Assembly (NCBI RefSeq): GCF_030182585.1
Contig: NZ_JARXOW010000001.1
Span: 930,001 to 994,000 of the forward strand
Direction: 5' to 3'
DNA length: 64,000 nt
DNA from: Pedobacter faecalis
GTDB taxonomy: Bacteria > Bacteroidota > Bacteroidia > Sphingobacteriales > Sphingobacteriaceae
A model generated the notes under the pieces. It was not told the DNA's origin, did no database searches, and was given only the letters and a program-made list of their open reading frames with translations. The translations under genes and the position numbers were made by a program. This document shows, in pieces, positions 26,310-35,228 of this stretch. Position 1 is the first letter of the stretch; the number at the start of each line of letters is the position of its first letter.

Positions 26310-26996
26310 ATGAAAAAGATACTGATGGTGCTTACGTCGCACGAAGATATGATCAATACGGACAGCAAAACGGGTGTTTGGCTGGGTGAGTTCACTGATC
26401 CGTACTACGAATTTATTGATGCGGGTTACCAGATCACACTGGCGAGTCCGCTTGGGGGCAAACCGCCGGTAGACCCGCTGAGTGAGCTCACGGAAAACAT
26501 CACAGCGTCTAACAGGCGTTTTCAGAATGACGAGGCGGCGAAGAGTGCTTTCGAAAACACGTTGATGCTTGCAGAAGTGGACGCAAATAATTTTGACGCG
26601 GTGTTTTATCCGGGCGGACACGGACCGATATGGGACCTGGCATCCAGCGAAAAAAGCGGGCAGCTTATCCTCGACTTTTACAAGGCCGGAAAGCCGGTCG
26701 GCCTGGTATGCCACGGCCCTGCCGCGCTGATTAAGGTGGAAGAACTGGAACCGGGATTCCTGAACGGGAAACGCATCACGGCTTTTACAGATACGGAGGA
26801 AGTGATGACTGGTCGCTCAGGCAACGTGCCTTACCAGCTCGAGTCTAGATTAAAAGAGCTTGGGGCCGACCTGGATTCGGCGCTTATACCCTTTACGGCC
26901 CATGTGGAAACGGACGCTAACCTGGTCACCGGACAAAACCCGCTTTCTGCTGGCCCGGCCGCGCAGGCCCTCATCAGGCTGATTGAAGCGGAGTAA
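26310..26996 (+). CDS. DJ-1/PfpI-family protein (type 1 glutamine amidotransferase-like)
   Basis: With the start at 26310 (MKKILMVLTSHEDMINTDSK) it has 228 residues. The nucleophile elbow is LVCHGPAAL (Cys about 134), the Glu comes before in the YEF segment, and a conserved FYPGGHGPIWDL precedes it. This is the pattern of DJ-1-family glyoxalases and chaperone-like proteins (HchA/YajL side). The 19-residue upstream extension in frame is unlikely to be translated. Substrate not determinable. Confidence 0.88.
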   Translation: MKKILMVLTSHEDMINTDSKTGVWLGEFTDPYYEFIDAGYQITLASPLGGKPPVDPLSELTENITASNRRFQNDEAAKSAFENTLMLAEVDANNFDAVFYPGGHGPIWDLASSEKSGQLILDFYKAGKPVGLVCHGPAALIKVEELEPGFLNGKRITAFTDTEEVMTGRSGNVPYQLESRLKELGADLDSALIPFTAHVETDANLVTGQNPLSAGPAAQALIRLIEAE

Positions 26997-27052
26997 GCCG
27001 CTGGATTCGATTGGTTTTAATTGTATATTAGGCATCGAAACCAATTGTAATC

Positions 27053-28006
27053 ATGAACAGAAGGGATTTTATTCATATGGGTGCTGCTGCAGGAATACTT
27101 GCGGCAGCGCCCTCAGCCGATGCTCTGGCGGGCGTTAAGCCTTTAGGTAACACGAAAGACAAACGTTATCAGAAAGGCGCCAGCCCCTGGCCTATTTGTC
27201 TGGATACCGCGACGATAAGACCTGCTTCACTTAAAGAAAAAGTGAGGATTGCGGCGGCAGCTGGCTATGATGCCATTGAACCCTGGGACGGCGAACTGCG
27301 CGAATATGAGGCACAGGGAGGCAATCTGAAAGATCTTGGAAAGGAAATCAAAGACCTGGGTCTTTTTGTACCCAGTGTTATTGGCTTGTGGAATGCCCTG
27401 CCGCCTACCCGCGAGCGCTTTGAAGAGTCGCTTAAAGGGACGCGTGAACGCATGCGTATGGCCTCGGCAATTGGTTCGCAGCACATACAGACGATACCGG
27501 ACACTGCCGGCGAAGGGTACGACCAGAAATGGGTGGCTGCCCGTTATCGGGAAATCATTGAAATAGGCCTGAAAGAATACAACCTGGAGCCTGCCCTGGT
27601 CTTCGTGAAATACCAGCCGGTAAAGACGATGGGTCAGGCGCTCGGCATTGCTATGGATACGAATCACCCTAAGGCAAAGATCATCCCCGACACCTATCAT
27701 ATGTATATTTCTGAAGGTGGCTTTGAGGGGCTTAAGATGCTCAATGGCAACGCGATAGCCATTTTCCAGTTTGGCGATGCACCGGCAAGTCCGGCCATCC
27801 CGCAGTTGGGCGACGAGCACAGGGTATATCCGGGCGACGGCATATTGCCGCTGCCCCAGGTTCTGCGCGACCTGAAGGCTACCGGCTTTAAAGGTTGTGT
27901 GTCGCTCGAGCTATACAATCCCAATTATCACAAGCAGGACCTGCAGAAAGTTGCGGAAACGGGACTGCGCAAGACACTCGAGGTGATCAAAAAAGCAGGC
28001 GTATAA
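27053..28006 (+). CDS. Exported TIM-barrel sugar isomerase/epimerase
   Basis: A 317-residue xylose-isomerase-like TIM barrel (AP endonuclease 2 fold). It begins with a Tat-type leader (MNRRDFIHMGAAAGILAAAP), so it is likely sent to the periplasm folded. IIPDTYHMY, FQFGDAP and HRVYPGDG are typical metal-site segments of the sugar phosphate isomerase family. The substrate is unknown; such proteins occur in Bacteroidota glycan loci. Confidence 0.85.
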   Translation: MNRRDFIHMGAAAGILAAAPSADALAGVKPLGNTKDKRYQKGASPWPICLDTATIRPASLKEKVRIAAAAGYDAIEPWDGELREYEAQGGNLKDLGKEIKDLGLFVPSVIGLWNALPPTRERFEESLKGTRERMRMASAIGSQHIQTIPDTAGEGYDQKWVAARYREIIEIGLKEYNLEPALVFVKYQPVKTMGQALGIAMDTNHPKAKIIPDTYHMYISEGGFEGLKMLNGNAIAIFQFGDAPASPAIPQLGDEHRVYPGDGILPLPQVLRDLKATGFKGCVSLELYNPNYHKQDLQKVAETGLRKTLEVIKKAGV

Positions 28007-28040
28007 GCTGCGCATTGAACGCGTAGCGTTAATGGGCGCC

Positions 28041-28775
28041 TTAAAATTGCACGCCTACGGCCAGCGACAAGGTAAACATCCTGGTATCGAGGTTACCGCC
28101 GTTTGGGGCCGACTTTCTGTTGAACACCGGATTGATCATCTGGCTCGCCCTTATGTCAGCAAAGGGGTTGGTCTTGAGCGATTTTCCCGATACTTTCAAG
28201 CCTCCTATCACACTTGTGCTGAAGTTCCTTACGTACATCAGTTCGTTCTGCTCATTCTCAGGCTTATCGTATCCGTCGGCCTCCGGGAAGATCAGCTTGG
28301 TGCGCTTATGCAGGGCTACCCCCCTGGCAAAGCCACCGTATATCCCAAGACGTACATTGGTGGCCGGAGAAAGGACGTTATACTGAACGGTTACAGGCAG
28401 TTCCATGTAATCGATCTTGTAGTTAAAGTAATTATAGGCCTGTTGTTCACCATCTTCTGTATAAATGATAGCCTCGTCGTTTTCCTCGCGGTAAGACATG
28501 CCCCTGCCCGAGTATAACAACTCTGCGCCTATAGAAAGTCTGTCGGTAACATGATAATCGAACGTTACACCCCCATGGCCTGAAAAGCGCGCCCAGTTCT
28601 GGAAGGTGTCATAATAGCCAGGTATACGCGGATCGAAGGGTTCTACATCCTTGCTGAAAACGGATGCATTTACACCTGCTTTAATACCTACGCGGATATG
28701 TTTCTGAAAGGTAATTTGTGCGTGCGCACACAGACCCAGGCTTAAGGCAAGCAGGGTGGAGAGAGACTTTTTCAT
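28041..28775 (-). CDS. Outer-membrane beta-barrel protein (PorT-like)
   Basis: A 244-residue protein with a signal peptide (MKKSLSTLLALSLGLCAHAQ) and an eight-strand barrel-type mature part with alternating residues (VGIKAGVNASVFSK, LSIGAELLYSGRGMSYRE, MELPVTVQYNVLSPATNVRL, FTLSLAVGVQF). It is the standard outer-membrane beta-barrel domain of Bacteroidota. Role unknown. Confidence 0.85.
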   Translation of the reverse strand: MKKSLSTLLALSLGLCAHAQITFQKHIRVGIKAGVNASVFSKDVEPFDPRIPGYYDTFQNWARFSGHGGVTFDYHVTDRLSIGAELLYSGRGMSYREENDEAIIYTEDGEQQAYNYFNYKIDYMELPVTVQYNVLSPATNVRLGIYGGFARGVALHKRTKLIFPEADGYDKPENEQNELMYVRNFSTSVIGGLKVSGKSLKTNPFADIRASQMINPVFNRKSAPNGGNLDTRMFTLSLAVGVQF

Positions 28776-28891
28776 ACAGTTTCATTTGCTTACCGAATAT
28801 ATAAATTTTCCAGGTAATTCATGGCTAAGCTTCAACAATAAACAAATGCTGTATTTCCCTTGTTTAAGTATTGAACTTAACCAATAATGCT

Positions 28892-29104
28892 ATGAATAGG
28901 ACAATAGGGGTAATTTTGATTGTGATCGGCGCCATTATGCTGATATGGACCGGCTTTTCTTATACCAAGAAGGAGAAGGTTGTGGATGCGGGGCCTATAC
29001 AGATCTCGGCCGACAAAAAAGAAAGTGTGAACTGGCCGCCTTACCTGGGCGGGATCCTGCTCGTGGGTGGCATCGTGATTGTTGCCAGTGCGGGCAAAAA
29101 GTAA
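28892..29104 (+). CDS. Small two-helix membrane protein
   Basis: 70 residues from ATG 28892 (MNRTIGVILIVIGAIMLIWT). Two membrane helices (about 4-23 and 49-65) flank a soluble loop with KKEKVVDAGPIQIS. It resembles small DUF3185-like membrane proteins. It is followed 8 bp later by the Rossmann protein, so probably one transcript. Confidence 0.7.
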   Translation: MNRTIGVILIVIGAIMLIWTGFSYTKKEKVVDAGPIQISADKKESVNWPPYLGGILLVGGIVIVASAGKK

Positions 29105-29112
29105 AAACCTTT

Positions 29113-29778
29113 ATGCAGCCGATCAGCGTTATCATCACAGGAACCACAGGTATGGTTGGAGAGGGTGTACTACTCGAATGCCTCGACAATCCAAAGGTTG
29201 GCAGGGTTTTGGGCGTGAGCCGAAAGCCCTGCGGCGTGTCGCACCCTAAATTTACAGAGTACCTTGTGCCGGACTTCCTGGATCTGCAGGCGGGCGACCC
29301 GCAGCTAAAAGGTTATGATGCTTGCTTCTTCTGTGCGGGCATCAGCAGTCTGGGTATGTCTGAGGCCGATTTCAAAAAAACAACCTACGATACAACCATG
29401 CATTTCGCTGAGGTCGTTTCTTCCGTAAATCCGGGCATGACCTTCACGTACGTAAGCGGGGCAGGCACAGACAGTACCGAAAAGGGCTTTTTGATGTGGG
29501 CAAGGGTAAAAGGCAAAACGGAAAACGACCTGCAAAAGCTTCCGTTTAAGAAGGTGCATAACTTTAGACCCATGTTTATGAAGGCGATGCCCGGTCAACG
29601 GCATACGCTTTCTTTATATAAGTATTTCGCCTGGCTGTACCCGGTTTTAATAAAGCTTTCGCCTAATTCAGTAAGCACGCTTCAGCAGGTAGCCCGCTGT
29701 ATGATTCTGTGTGCCACGAGCGACATTCAGAAACCGGTGCTTGAGGTGAGCGATATTAACGCCTTGGTAAAAGCCTAA
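29113..29778 (+). CDS. NAD(P)-binding Rossmann protein, atypical SDR
   Basis: 221 residues from ATG 29113 (MQPISVIITGTTGMVGEGVL). The nucleotide motif TGTTGMVGEG is at about 9-18. The body follows an extended-SDR plan (YVSGAGTD, NFRPMFMKAMPG), but the usual YxxxK appears replaced (WARVKGKTE). It resembles oxidoreductase HTATIP2/YbjT-type atypical SDRs. Cytosolic; substrate unknown. Confidence 0.8.
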   Translation: MQPISVIITGTTGMVGEGVLLECLDNPKVGRVLGVSRKPCGVSHPKFTEYLVPDFLDLQAGDPQLKGYDACFFCAGISSLGMSEADFKKTTYDTTMHFAEVVSSVNPGMTFTYVSGAGTDSTEKGFLMWARVKGKTENDLQKLPFKKVHNFRPMFMKAMPGQRHTLSLYKYFAWLYPVLIKLSPNSVSTLQQVARCMILCATSDIQKPVLEVSDINALVKA

Positions 29779-29787
29779 TAACGCTTT

Positions 29788-30864
29788 CTAGGGAAAAATG
29801 GTCAGGAACAAATACACAAAGAAAAGTACCAGCAATACAACGCCCTGCATGATGGTGGTTTTGCCCGACTGAAAAGAAATCATCACGGTGATAAAAGATA
29901 GGGTGAGCAGAACGATCGACTTTGCATCTATACCCAGCGTTACGTTGATACCGGTAATGAGCGACGCAATGGCTACGGCAGGAATGGTTAGGCCAATACT
30001 CGCGAGTGCAGACCCCAGGGCCAGATTGAGGCTGGTCTGAAGCCTGTTCTTTGCCGCTGCACGTACCGCTGCAATGCCTTCAGGCAATAAGATCACCAGT
30101 GCCACAATGATTCCGACAACCGCTTTAGGCGCACCGAGGCTCACTACACCGGTTTCAATGATCGGTGCCAGTTTTTTGGCCAGCATAACTACGGCAACGA
30201 GGCAGCCTAAGAGCAGAACCAGACTGAGGATGGCCGTCTTGGCCGTTGGCGGCGCAGCATGCTGCTCTTCATCATCGGCCCCGCTGGCCGGAAGAAAGTA
30301 GTCGCGATGCCTGACGGTCTGAATCAGCACAAAGGTACCATACAGCACCAATGAAATCACGGATACAAAGATCAGCTGACTTTTGCTGTATGAGGGGCCT
30401 AAAATACTTGTGGTATAATTGGGCAGAATAAGGGTCAGTGTACAGATGGCTACCAGTCCGACTAACGCTGCGCTCACTGCGTGCATACCAAACTTCTGTT
30501 CCTTATGGTATAAACCGCCCAGGAGCAGGCACATTCCGATAATACCCGTAATAATGATCATGACAGCTGCAAAGACCGTATCCCTGGCCAGCGTAACCGC
30601 TTCTTCCCCACCCGCAAACATCAGCGATACAATCAGCGATACTTCTATAACGGTAATCGCCAGCGCGAGAATAAGGGTACCAAAAGGCTCACCGACCTTG
30701 TGCGCGATGACCTCCGCATGGTGCACGGCAGACATTACCGCGGCAACCAGTCCGGCCGCAGCAAGCACGGCAAGCATCGTATTTTCGACATTTAATATCA
30801 GGAAGGCAAGGGCAAGTAAAGGTGCAATGATGGTCCAAAGCGGAAGCGACAGGATTTTTCTCAT
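29788..30864 (-). CDS. chaA: Calcium/proton (sodium/proton) antiporter
   Basis: A 358-residue inner-membrane protein with about 11 helices. It has the two inverted alpha repeats of the CaCA superfamily: HHAEVIAHKVGEPFGTLILA with a downstream Glu in VIEVSLIV, and LLPEGIAAVRAAAKNRLQTS with LNLALGSALASIGLT. A cytosolic loop at about 195-215 is His/Asp/Glu-rich. It exports Ca2+ or Na+ in exchange for protons. Convergent with the Rossmann gene. Confidence 0.9.
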   Translation of the reverse strand: MRKILSLPLWTIIAPLLALAFLILNVENTMLAVLAAAGLVAAVMSAVHHAEVIAHKVGEPFGTLILALAITVIEVSLIVSLMFAGGEEAVTLARDTVFAAVMIIITGIIGMCLLLGGLYHKEQKFGMHAVSAALVGLVAICTLTLILPNYTTSILGPSYSKSQLIFVSVISLVLYGTFVLIQTVRHRDYFLPASGADDEEQHAAPPTAKTAILSLVLLLGCLVAVVMLAKKLAPIIETGVVSLGAPKAVVGIIVALVILLPEGIAAVRAAAKNRLQTSLNLALGSALASIGLTIPAVAIASLITGINVTLGIDAKSIVLLTLSFITVMISFQSGKTTIMQGVVLLVLFFVYLFLTIFP

Positions 30865-30933
30865 CTACCAAATATAACGATCTATCTGATATTTTTTCAC
30901 GGCGTCAGCAGAAATCGAGTAAGCCAGACGTAG

Positions 30934-31620
30934 TTACCGCGCAGAAATCAGCTGTTTTAGCAGATATGGCAGTATCAGTTTTTGCGACGCCTCCGCCGAG
31001 GGATGGATACCATCCGGCACCCAGCGTAAAAACTCCTGCTCGTTTCGGGCTATTTCGTTCCAGTAGCTGTGGTCGACCACCTTCACCTTCATCTGGCGTC
31101 CTATTTTTTTATACTGCGCATAGTAGGCTTCAAAGTTCGGCCTGTCTCTTAAATGCTCGCCCGTTGGCGGATTCATAATCTGCAGGACCACCTGCACATC
31201 GGGCTTCCAGGCCCTGATCCGTTCGATCATGTAACGCAAATTTAACGCACTCGCTCTCAGGGAAATCTGATAGGACAGGAAAGCGTCGTTGACCGCGAAC
31301 TCAATAAATACCACATCCGGGTCATGGTTAAGTACACGGTCCTTCAGGTTACTCACGCCCCAGTCGGAATGCATGGCCACCTGCGCGGAATTTCTAATGC
31401 TGACTTTACCTGGATACCGAGTGTTTAAAGAATCCTTCAACCCCGAAACCCAGGTCTGTGCCGGGAGGCCTGCGGTTAGACTCGTACCGTAGACCACAAT
31501 ATTCAGGTCCTTACCGTTTTTGAGGGCGTTGATCCATTTGCTCTGTGCGCGGAGCTTTACCGGACAACAGGCAAAGGATAAGAAGACCATCAAAGCACAG
31601 ATAACATTGGAGTTCTTCAT
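30934..31620 (-). CDS. SGNH/GDSL hydrolase
   Basis: A 228-residue exported esterase with a signal peptide (MKNSNVICALMVFLSFACCP). Blocks occur in the normal order: block I VVYGTSLTAG (Ser), block III FIEFAVNDAF, block V PDGIHPS (Asp-His). It lies 18 bp after GH92 in one transcript and likely removes acetyl or other esters from glycans. Confidence 0.88.
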   Translation of the reverse strand: MKNSNVICALMVFLSFACCPVKLRAQSKWINALKNGKDLNIVVYGTSLTAGLPAQTWVSGLKDSLNTRYPGKVSIRNSAQVAMHSDWGVSNLKDRVLNHDPDVVFIEFAVNDAFLSYQISLRASALNLRYMIERIRAWKPDVQVVLQIMNPPTGEHLRDRPNFEAYYAQYKKIGRQMKVKVVDHSYWNEIARNEQEFLRWVPDGIHPSAEASQKLILPYLLKQLISAR

Positions 31621-31638
31621 GTATTGTCTATTTGTTAT

Positions 31639-34600
31639 CTATTTGATCCCGGGCCTACTCAATGCGGCTTTTGCTGCAGCCTCAATCTGTTCGGCACTAC
31701 GGGCCTGGCTATACAACTTGACATAGCTCATCAAGCCCTTAAAGCTGTCCTCCAACCCGGTTCTCTCGTTCTTAACGCCAATAAACAGCGGGTCGGTCGT
31801 TACAGCAATCTCACCCGAGGCCGACTGGGCTGCAATACGCTTTCCGTCGGCCCATACCGAGATGGTTTTACCATCGTACTGGCAAATCAGGTGCAACCAA
31901 CGGTTTACCTCAGGAAGCTTAAATTTAATCAATCCGTTTGTCACACCTTCCAGTTTGAACTCCAATTCATCAGCGCCATTGCGAAGTATCAGGTACTGGT
32001 TGTCCGCCCGCCCTTTTTGCAGGACTCTTCCAAAGCTGTACCAATTGGTTGGTTTCAGAAATAACTCCAAGGCCAACTGCGTCTTTGGCGACAATGCGCC
32101 CCGATCTTCAATCCTCAGGTGATTGTTTTTTTCGAACTTCGCCGCCTGCAACTGGTTTTCCTTTGCCAGATCGGGCAGGCGCTCTACCTGTGGATAATTT
32201 TTTATGCCCGAGAGGTCGAGCGTTGGGGTATTGGCGTCGTTGAAGTCGTAATAGAGCACCAGGTGGTCCTCCGGTTTTACCTGCGGTATCTTGACGTCAA
32301 AAGAGCGCAGCTTTTTCCCGTTAAACGACAAATCGTATGTACCCTGCTGTCTGGCAAAAAAGTCGAAGCTGAGGGTGTCGGTCTGCCCCGGGGCCAGGTT
32401 AACCTTGCCCGTTTTCACGTGATCTTTGCCCAGCCGGATGCTATAGCTGCCTTTCGTAGCACTACTGCCGTGGTTAATTACCAGCATGGAACCATGTACA
32501 TGTTCTCCATTAGCATAGGCAGTCAGCGATTCCACGAGAAGCTCGCTTTTCTTCGGGCTTACATCAATACTAACTGTTTGTCCATCGCCAAGTTTAAGCA
32601 GGTGACTGCCCGGTTTAAACAGGCGGAATTTATAATTCATGGTTTTTGTCTCGCCCGATTTCACCACGGAGTCTTTCGCCACAATAACCGCATCATTTTC
32701 CATGATCCGCCCAAAGTGGCTACCCAACGCACCCTCATTTTCAACCTGGTAAGAAACTTCGATCCAGTCGCTCGACTTCACTGTTACGGGGTAACTGAGG
32801 TTGCCAATAACCATCCTGGGCTCGCCTACCGTCTGCGATGGCGGTGTATCCCGGAAACCCCATTCCTTATTAGGCTGGTTTCCCAATACAAGTTCCAGCG
32901 TACCGCCGTTGATGAGTTCCTTTTGTTTAAACCAGTTGTTGTATAACGGCTTACCATTTAGCTTCGCGCTCTGGATGTAAACATTCTCTGGCCCGTTGTT
33001 TTTCGCGACAATTTCAAAAACTTTACCCGGATAATACACAGGGTTCAGATTTATACGGATACGGTCAAACAACGGCGCAGTAAGCTGATACAACGGCTCG
33101 GGGTCAATGCCGCCTTTTACATCAAACAAGCCCATACCAATCAGCGCGCTCATCGCAGCCATCTGTCCCTGGTCCTCATCGTTACCCCCGTATCCGCCCT
33201 GCGGCGTAATATCGCTGAAGGTGTAGCCGTACACCTGCCTTACCCAGTATTGCGACAGCCAGGGCTTGCCTGCATAGTTAAACAGGTGGGCCATCACCAT
33301 ACCTGGCTGATTGGAATAATTGACGTAGTTACCACCGTAACCGCCCACAAACTTGTCTTTCCGGGCTTGCTCAAAGCCAAAATTCAGTTTGTCACAATAC
33401 GCATCCACACCACCCATCACGTTTACTAAACCTTTAATATCGTGTACAGCCATCCAGGTGGTTTGCCAGGAATTCGCCTCCACAAAGCCACCAAAGTTGG
33501 CGTTCAGTACCGGGTCGAACGGTTCTGTCCAGCTGCCGTCCTCATTTTTGGGCCTTATAAAACCTATGGAGGGGTCGAACATATTGGTCCAGTTACCAGA
33601 ACGCTTCAGGAAGTATGCATGATCCCCCTCCTTCCCGAGTTTAGCGGCCAACTGTGCCAGGGCCCAGTCCTGCGTCACGAATTCCATAGTGCGGCCTGCC
33701 CCGCCCCAGCCTTCAGCCGGATTGGTCTCAGGCACATAACCTTTGGCGATATATTTATCCAGAAAACCTCCGCCGTAATCCATCGTGCTTCCCGGCATAT
33801 GCGCCTTTTTCAATGCATCAAAAACCTTATTTACATCGTAGTCACGAATCCCCAGCATGTAAGCACCCACTATGAGTTCACTTACCGGTGAACCAGTCAT
33901 AATCCATGATTCCTTACCGATAACCGGTCCGCGCGGCAGGTGCCCGCCATCCTCGTAATACACCATCGACGACTGCACAAAACTGCTCAGTACCTCCGGA
34001 TAGGCCACACCCCAGAGGATATTCAGGTTCCACATGGTCATCCACAAAGCATCGGTACTTAGATGCATGAACTTTGGACGGCCTTTTTCATCGAGCGGCA
34101 ACTGTTTCACCAGCAGTTTGCCCGACATATAATCGGGATACTTACCATTTGCATCCTGTATTTGTCGCCGACCCAGCAGCGAACGCCACAGATCGGTATA
34201 AAACTTAATCCGCTGTGCTTTAGTGCCTCCCTCCACTTCTATACGGCCCAGCCAGTTATTCCAGTCCTCGTTAGATTCTTTCACAATACGATCAAAATCC
34301 CAGTGCTTCAGTTCCTGCTGCAGGTTCAGCTCTGCCTGGTCTATGCCGCACCAGGAAACACCCACTTTAACCTTGACTTTCTCTCCTGCCTTAACGTCAA
34401 ATTTAGCGGAAACGCCCAGTTGCTTATCCTGGACAGTTTGCCCCACACCCAACGCCGGTAGCCTGCCCTTTTCGCTCCATGGATTCAGCGACTTAAACGG
34501 CTTGTCGTAATAAATACTGAAAAAGAGCGTGACCTCGCCCACCATCGATTGCTGCAGTACCCAGCCTTGAATATGCTGGTGACCGATTGCTGTAATACGG

Positions 34601-35121
34601 GCCTCTTTCATGATACCGCTCCCGAGCTGACCGCCCAGATACAGTAAAATATCTGCCTCGCCAGCCTTATCAAAAGTATACCGGTGAAATCCAACGCGTG
34701 TGGTAGACGTCAGCTCCACATTGGTGTTATATTTATCAAAATACACCTGATGATAGCCTGGCTTGGCCACTTCCCTGTCGTGAGAAAAGGATGTCTTCCA
34801 TTCCTCCTGACCCTTGGTATAATCGATATTTCCGGTGGTAGGCATCAGCAGTATTCCGCCCACGCCCCAGTCGTGAATATGTGTAAGCCCGCGGATTTCA
34901 GACTCCTGATAACGATAGCCCGAAGCCCACTCCCTTTCGAGGATGTTGTCCGGACTAAGATTCACCATTCCAAATGGTCGGCATGCAGAATTAAAAAAGA
35001 AATACCGCGACTTAGTCGATTCAATAAAAGGATCGACCAACGCAGCGTAGTCTTGCTTTTGCTGGGCGGAACTATAATACCGGATCAGCAGGATTGCTAA
35101 CAGAATAAAAAAACGTTTCAT
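31639..35121 (-). CDS. GH92 alpha-1,2-mannosidase with LamG-like tail
   Basis: An 1160-residue exported enzyme with a signal peptide (MKRFFILLAILLIRYYSSAQ). The GH92 N-terminal domain has DYAALVDPFIES and GLTHIHDWGVGG; the catalytic helical barrel has GGYGGNDEDQGQMAAMSA (about 630-650) and the usual family Trp/Asp positions. A Lamin-G/concanavalin-type domain occupies about 990-1150. GH92 enzymes are calcium-dependent exo-mannosidases that trim N-glycans. The neighbours are two esterases and an FAD oxidoreductase. A double palindrome lies in the promoter. Confidence 0.93.
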   Translation of the reverse strand: MKRFFILLAILLIRYYSSAQQKQDYAALVDPFIESTKSRYFFFNSACRPFGMVNLSPDNILEREWASGYRYQESEIRGLTHIHDWGVGGILLMPTTGNIDYTKGQEEWKTSFSHDREVAKPGYHQVYFDKYNTNVELTSTTRVGFHRYTFDKAGEADILLYLGGQLGSGIMKEARITAIGHQHIQGWVLQQSMVGEVTLFFSIYYDKPFKSLNPWSEKGRLPALGVGQTVQDKQLGVSAKFDVKAGEKVKVKVGVSWCGIDQAELNLQQELKHWDFDRIVKESNEDWNNWLGRIEVEGGTKAQRIKFYTDLWRSLLGRRQIQDANGKYPDYMSGKLLVKQLPLDEKGRPKFMHLSTDALWMTMWNLNILWGVAYPEVLSSFVQSSMVYYEDGGHLPRGPVIGKESWIMTGSPVSELIVGAYMLGIRDYDVNKVFDALKKAHMPGSTMDYGGGFLDKYIAKGYVPETNPAEGWGGAGRTMEFVTQDWALAQLAAKLGKEGDHAYFLKRSGNWTNMFDPSIGFIRPKNEDGSWTEPFDPVLNANFGGFVEANSWQTTWMAVHDIKGLVNVMGGVDAYCDKLNFGFEQARKDKFVGGYGGNYVNYSNQPGMVMAHLFNYAGKPWLSQYWVRQVYGYTFSDITPQGGYGGNDEDQGQMAAMSALIGMGLFDVKGGIDPEPLYQLTAPLFDRIRINLNPVYYPGKVFEIVAKNNGPENVYIQSAKLNGKPLYNNWFKQKELINGGTLELVLGNQPNKEWGFRDTPPSQTVGEPRMVIGNLSYPVTVKSSDWIEVSYQVENEGALGSHFGRIMENDAVIVAKDSVVKSGETKTMNYKFRLFKPGSHLLKLGDGQTVSIDVSPKKSELLVESLTAYANGEHVHGSMLVINHGSSATKGSYSIRLGKDHVKTGKVNLAPGQTDTLSFDFFARQQGTYDLSFNGKKLRSFDVKIPQVKPEDHLVLYYDFNDANTPTLDLSGIKNYPQVERLPDLAKENQLQAAKFEKNNHLRIEDRGALSPKTQLALELFLKPTNWYSFGRVLQKGRADNQYLILRNGADELEFKLEGVTNGLIKFKLPEVNRWLHLICQYDGKTISVWADGKRIAAQSASGEIAVTTDPLFIGVKNERTGLEDSFKGLMSYVKLYSQARSAEQIEAAAKAALSRPGIK

Positions 35122-35136
35122 ACAGTGTGTTTATAA

Positions 35137-35172
35137 TTGTATATACAAATTAGGCAACATGTATATACATGT
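35137..35172 (-). promoter_or_regulatory. Tandem palindromes in the GH92 promoter
   Basis: TTGTATATACAA (35137-35148) and ACATGTATATACATGT (35157-35172) are both perfect palindromes with a TGTATATACA-type core, centre to centre about 22 bp. On the minus strand, TTTG at about 35175 (-33) and TAATTTG (-7) bracket the second site, while the first overlaps and follows the -7 box. This is a repressor-like layout. GntR-family factors use such cores. Confidence 0.65.
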
Positions 35173-35228
35173 GCAAATGTATACGTTTTTTTTCGTTACG
35201 CAAGACAGCCGCTAAAAAACATTGAAAC

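Noticed and set aside
28945..29112. Extended start of the Rossmann protein
   Set aside because: The extension runs in another frame through the small membrane gene 28892-29104; the ATG at 29113 is the expected start.
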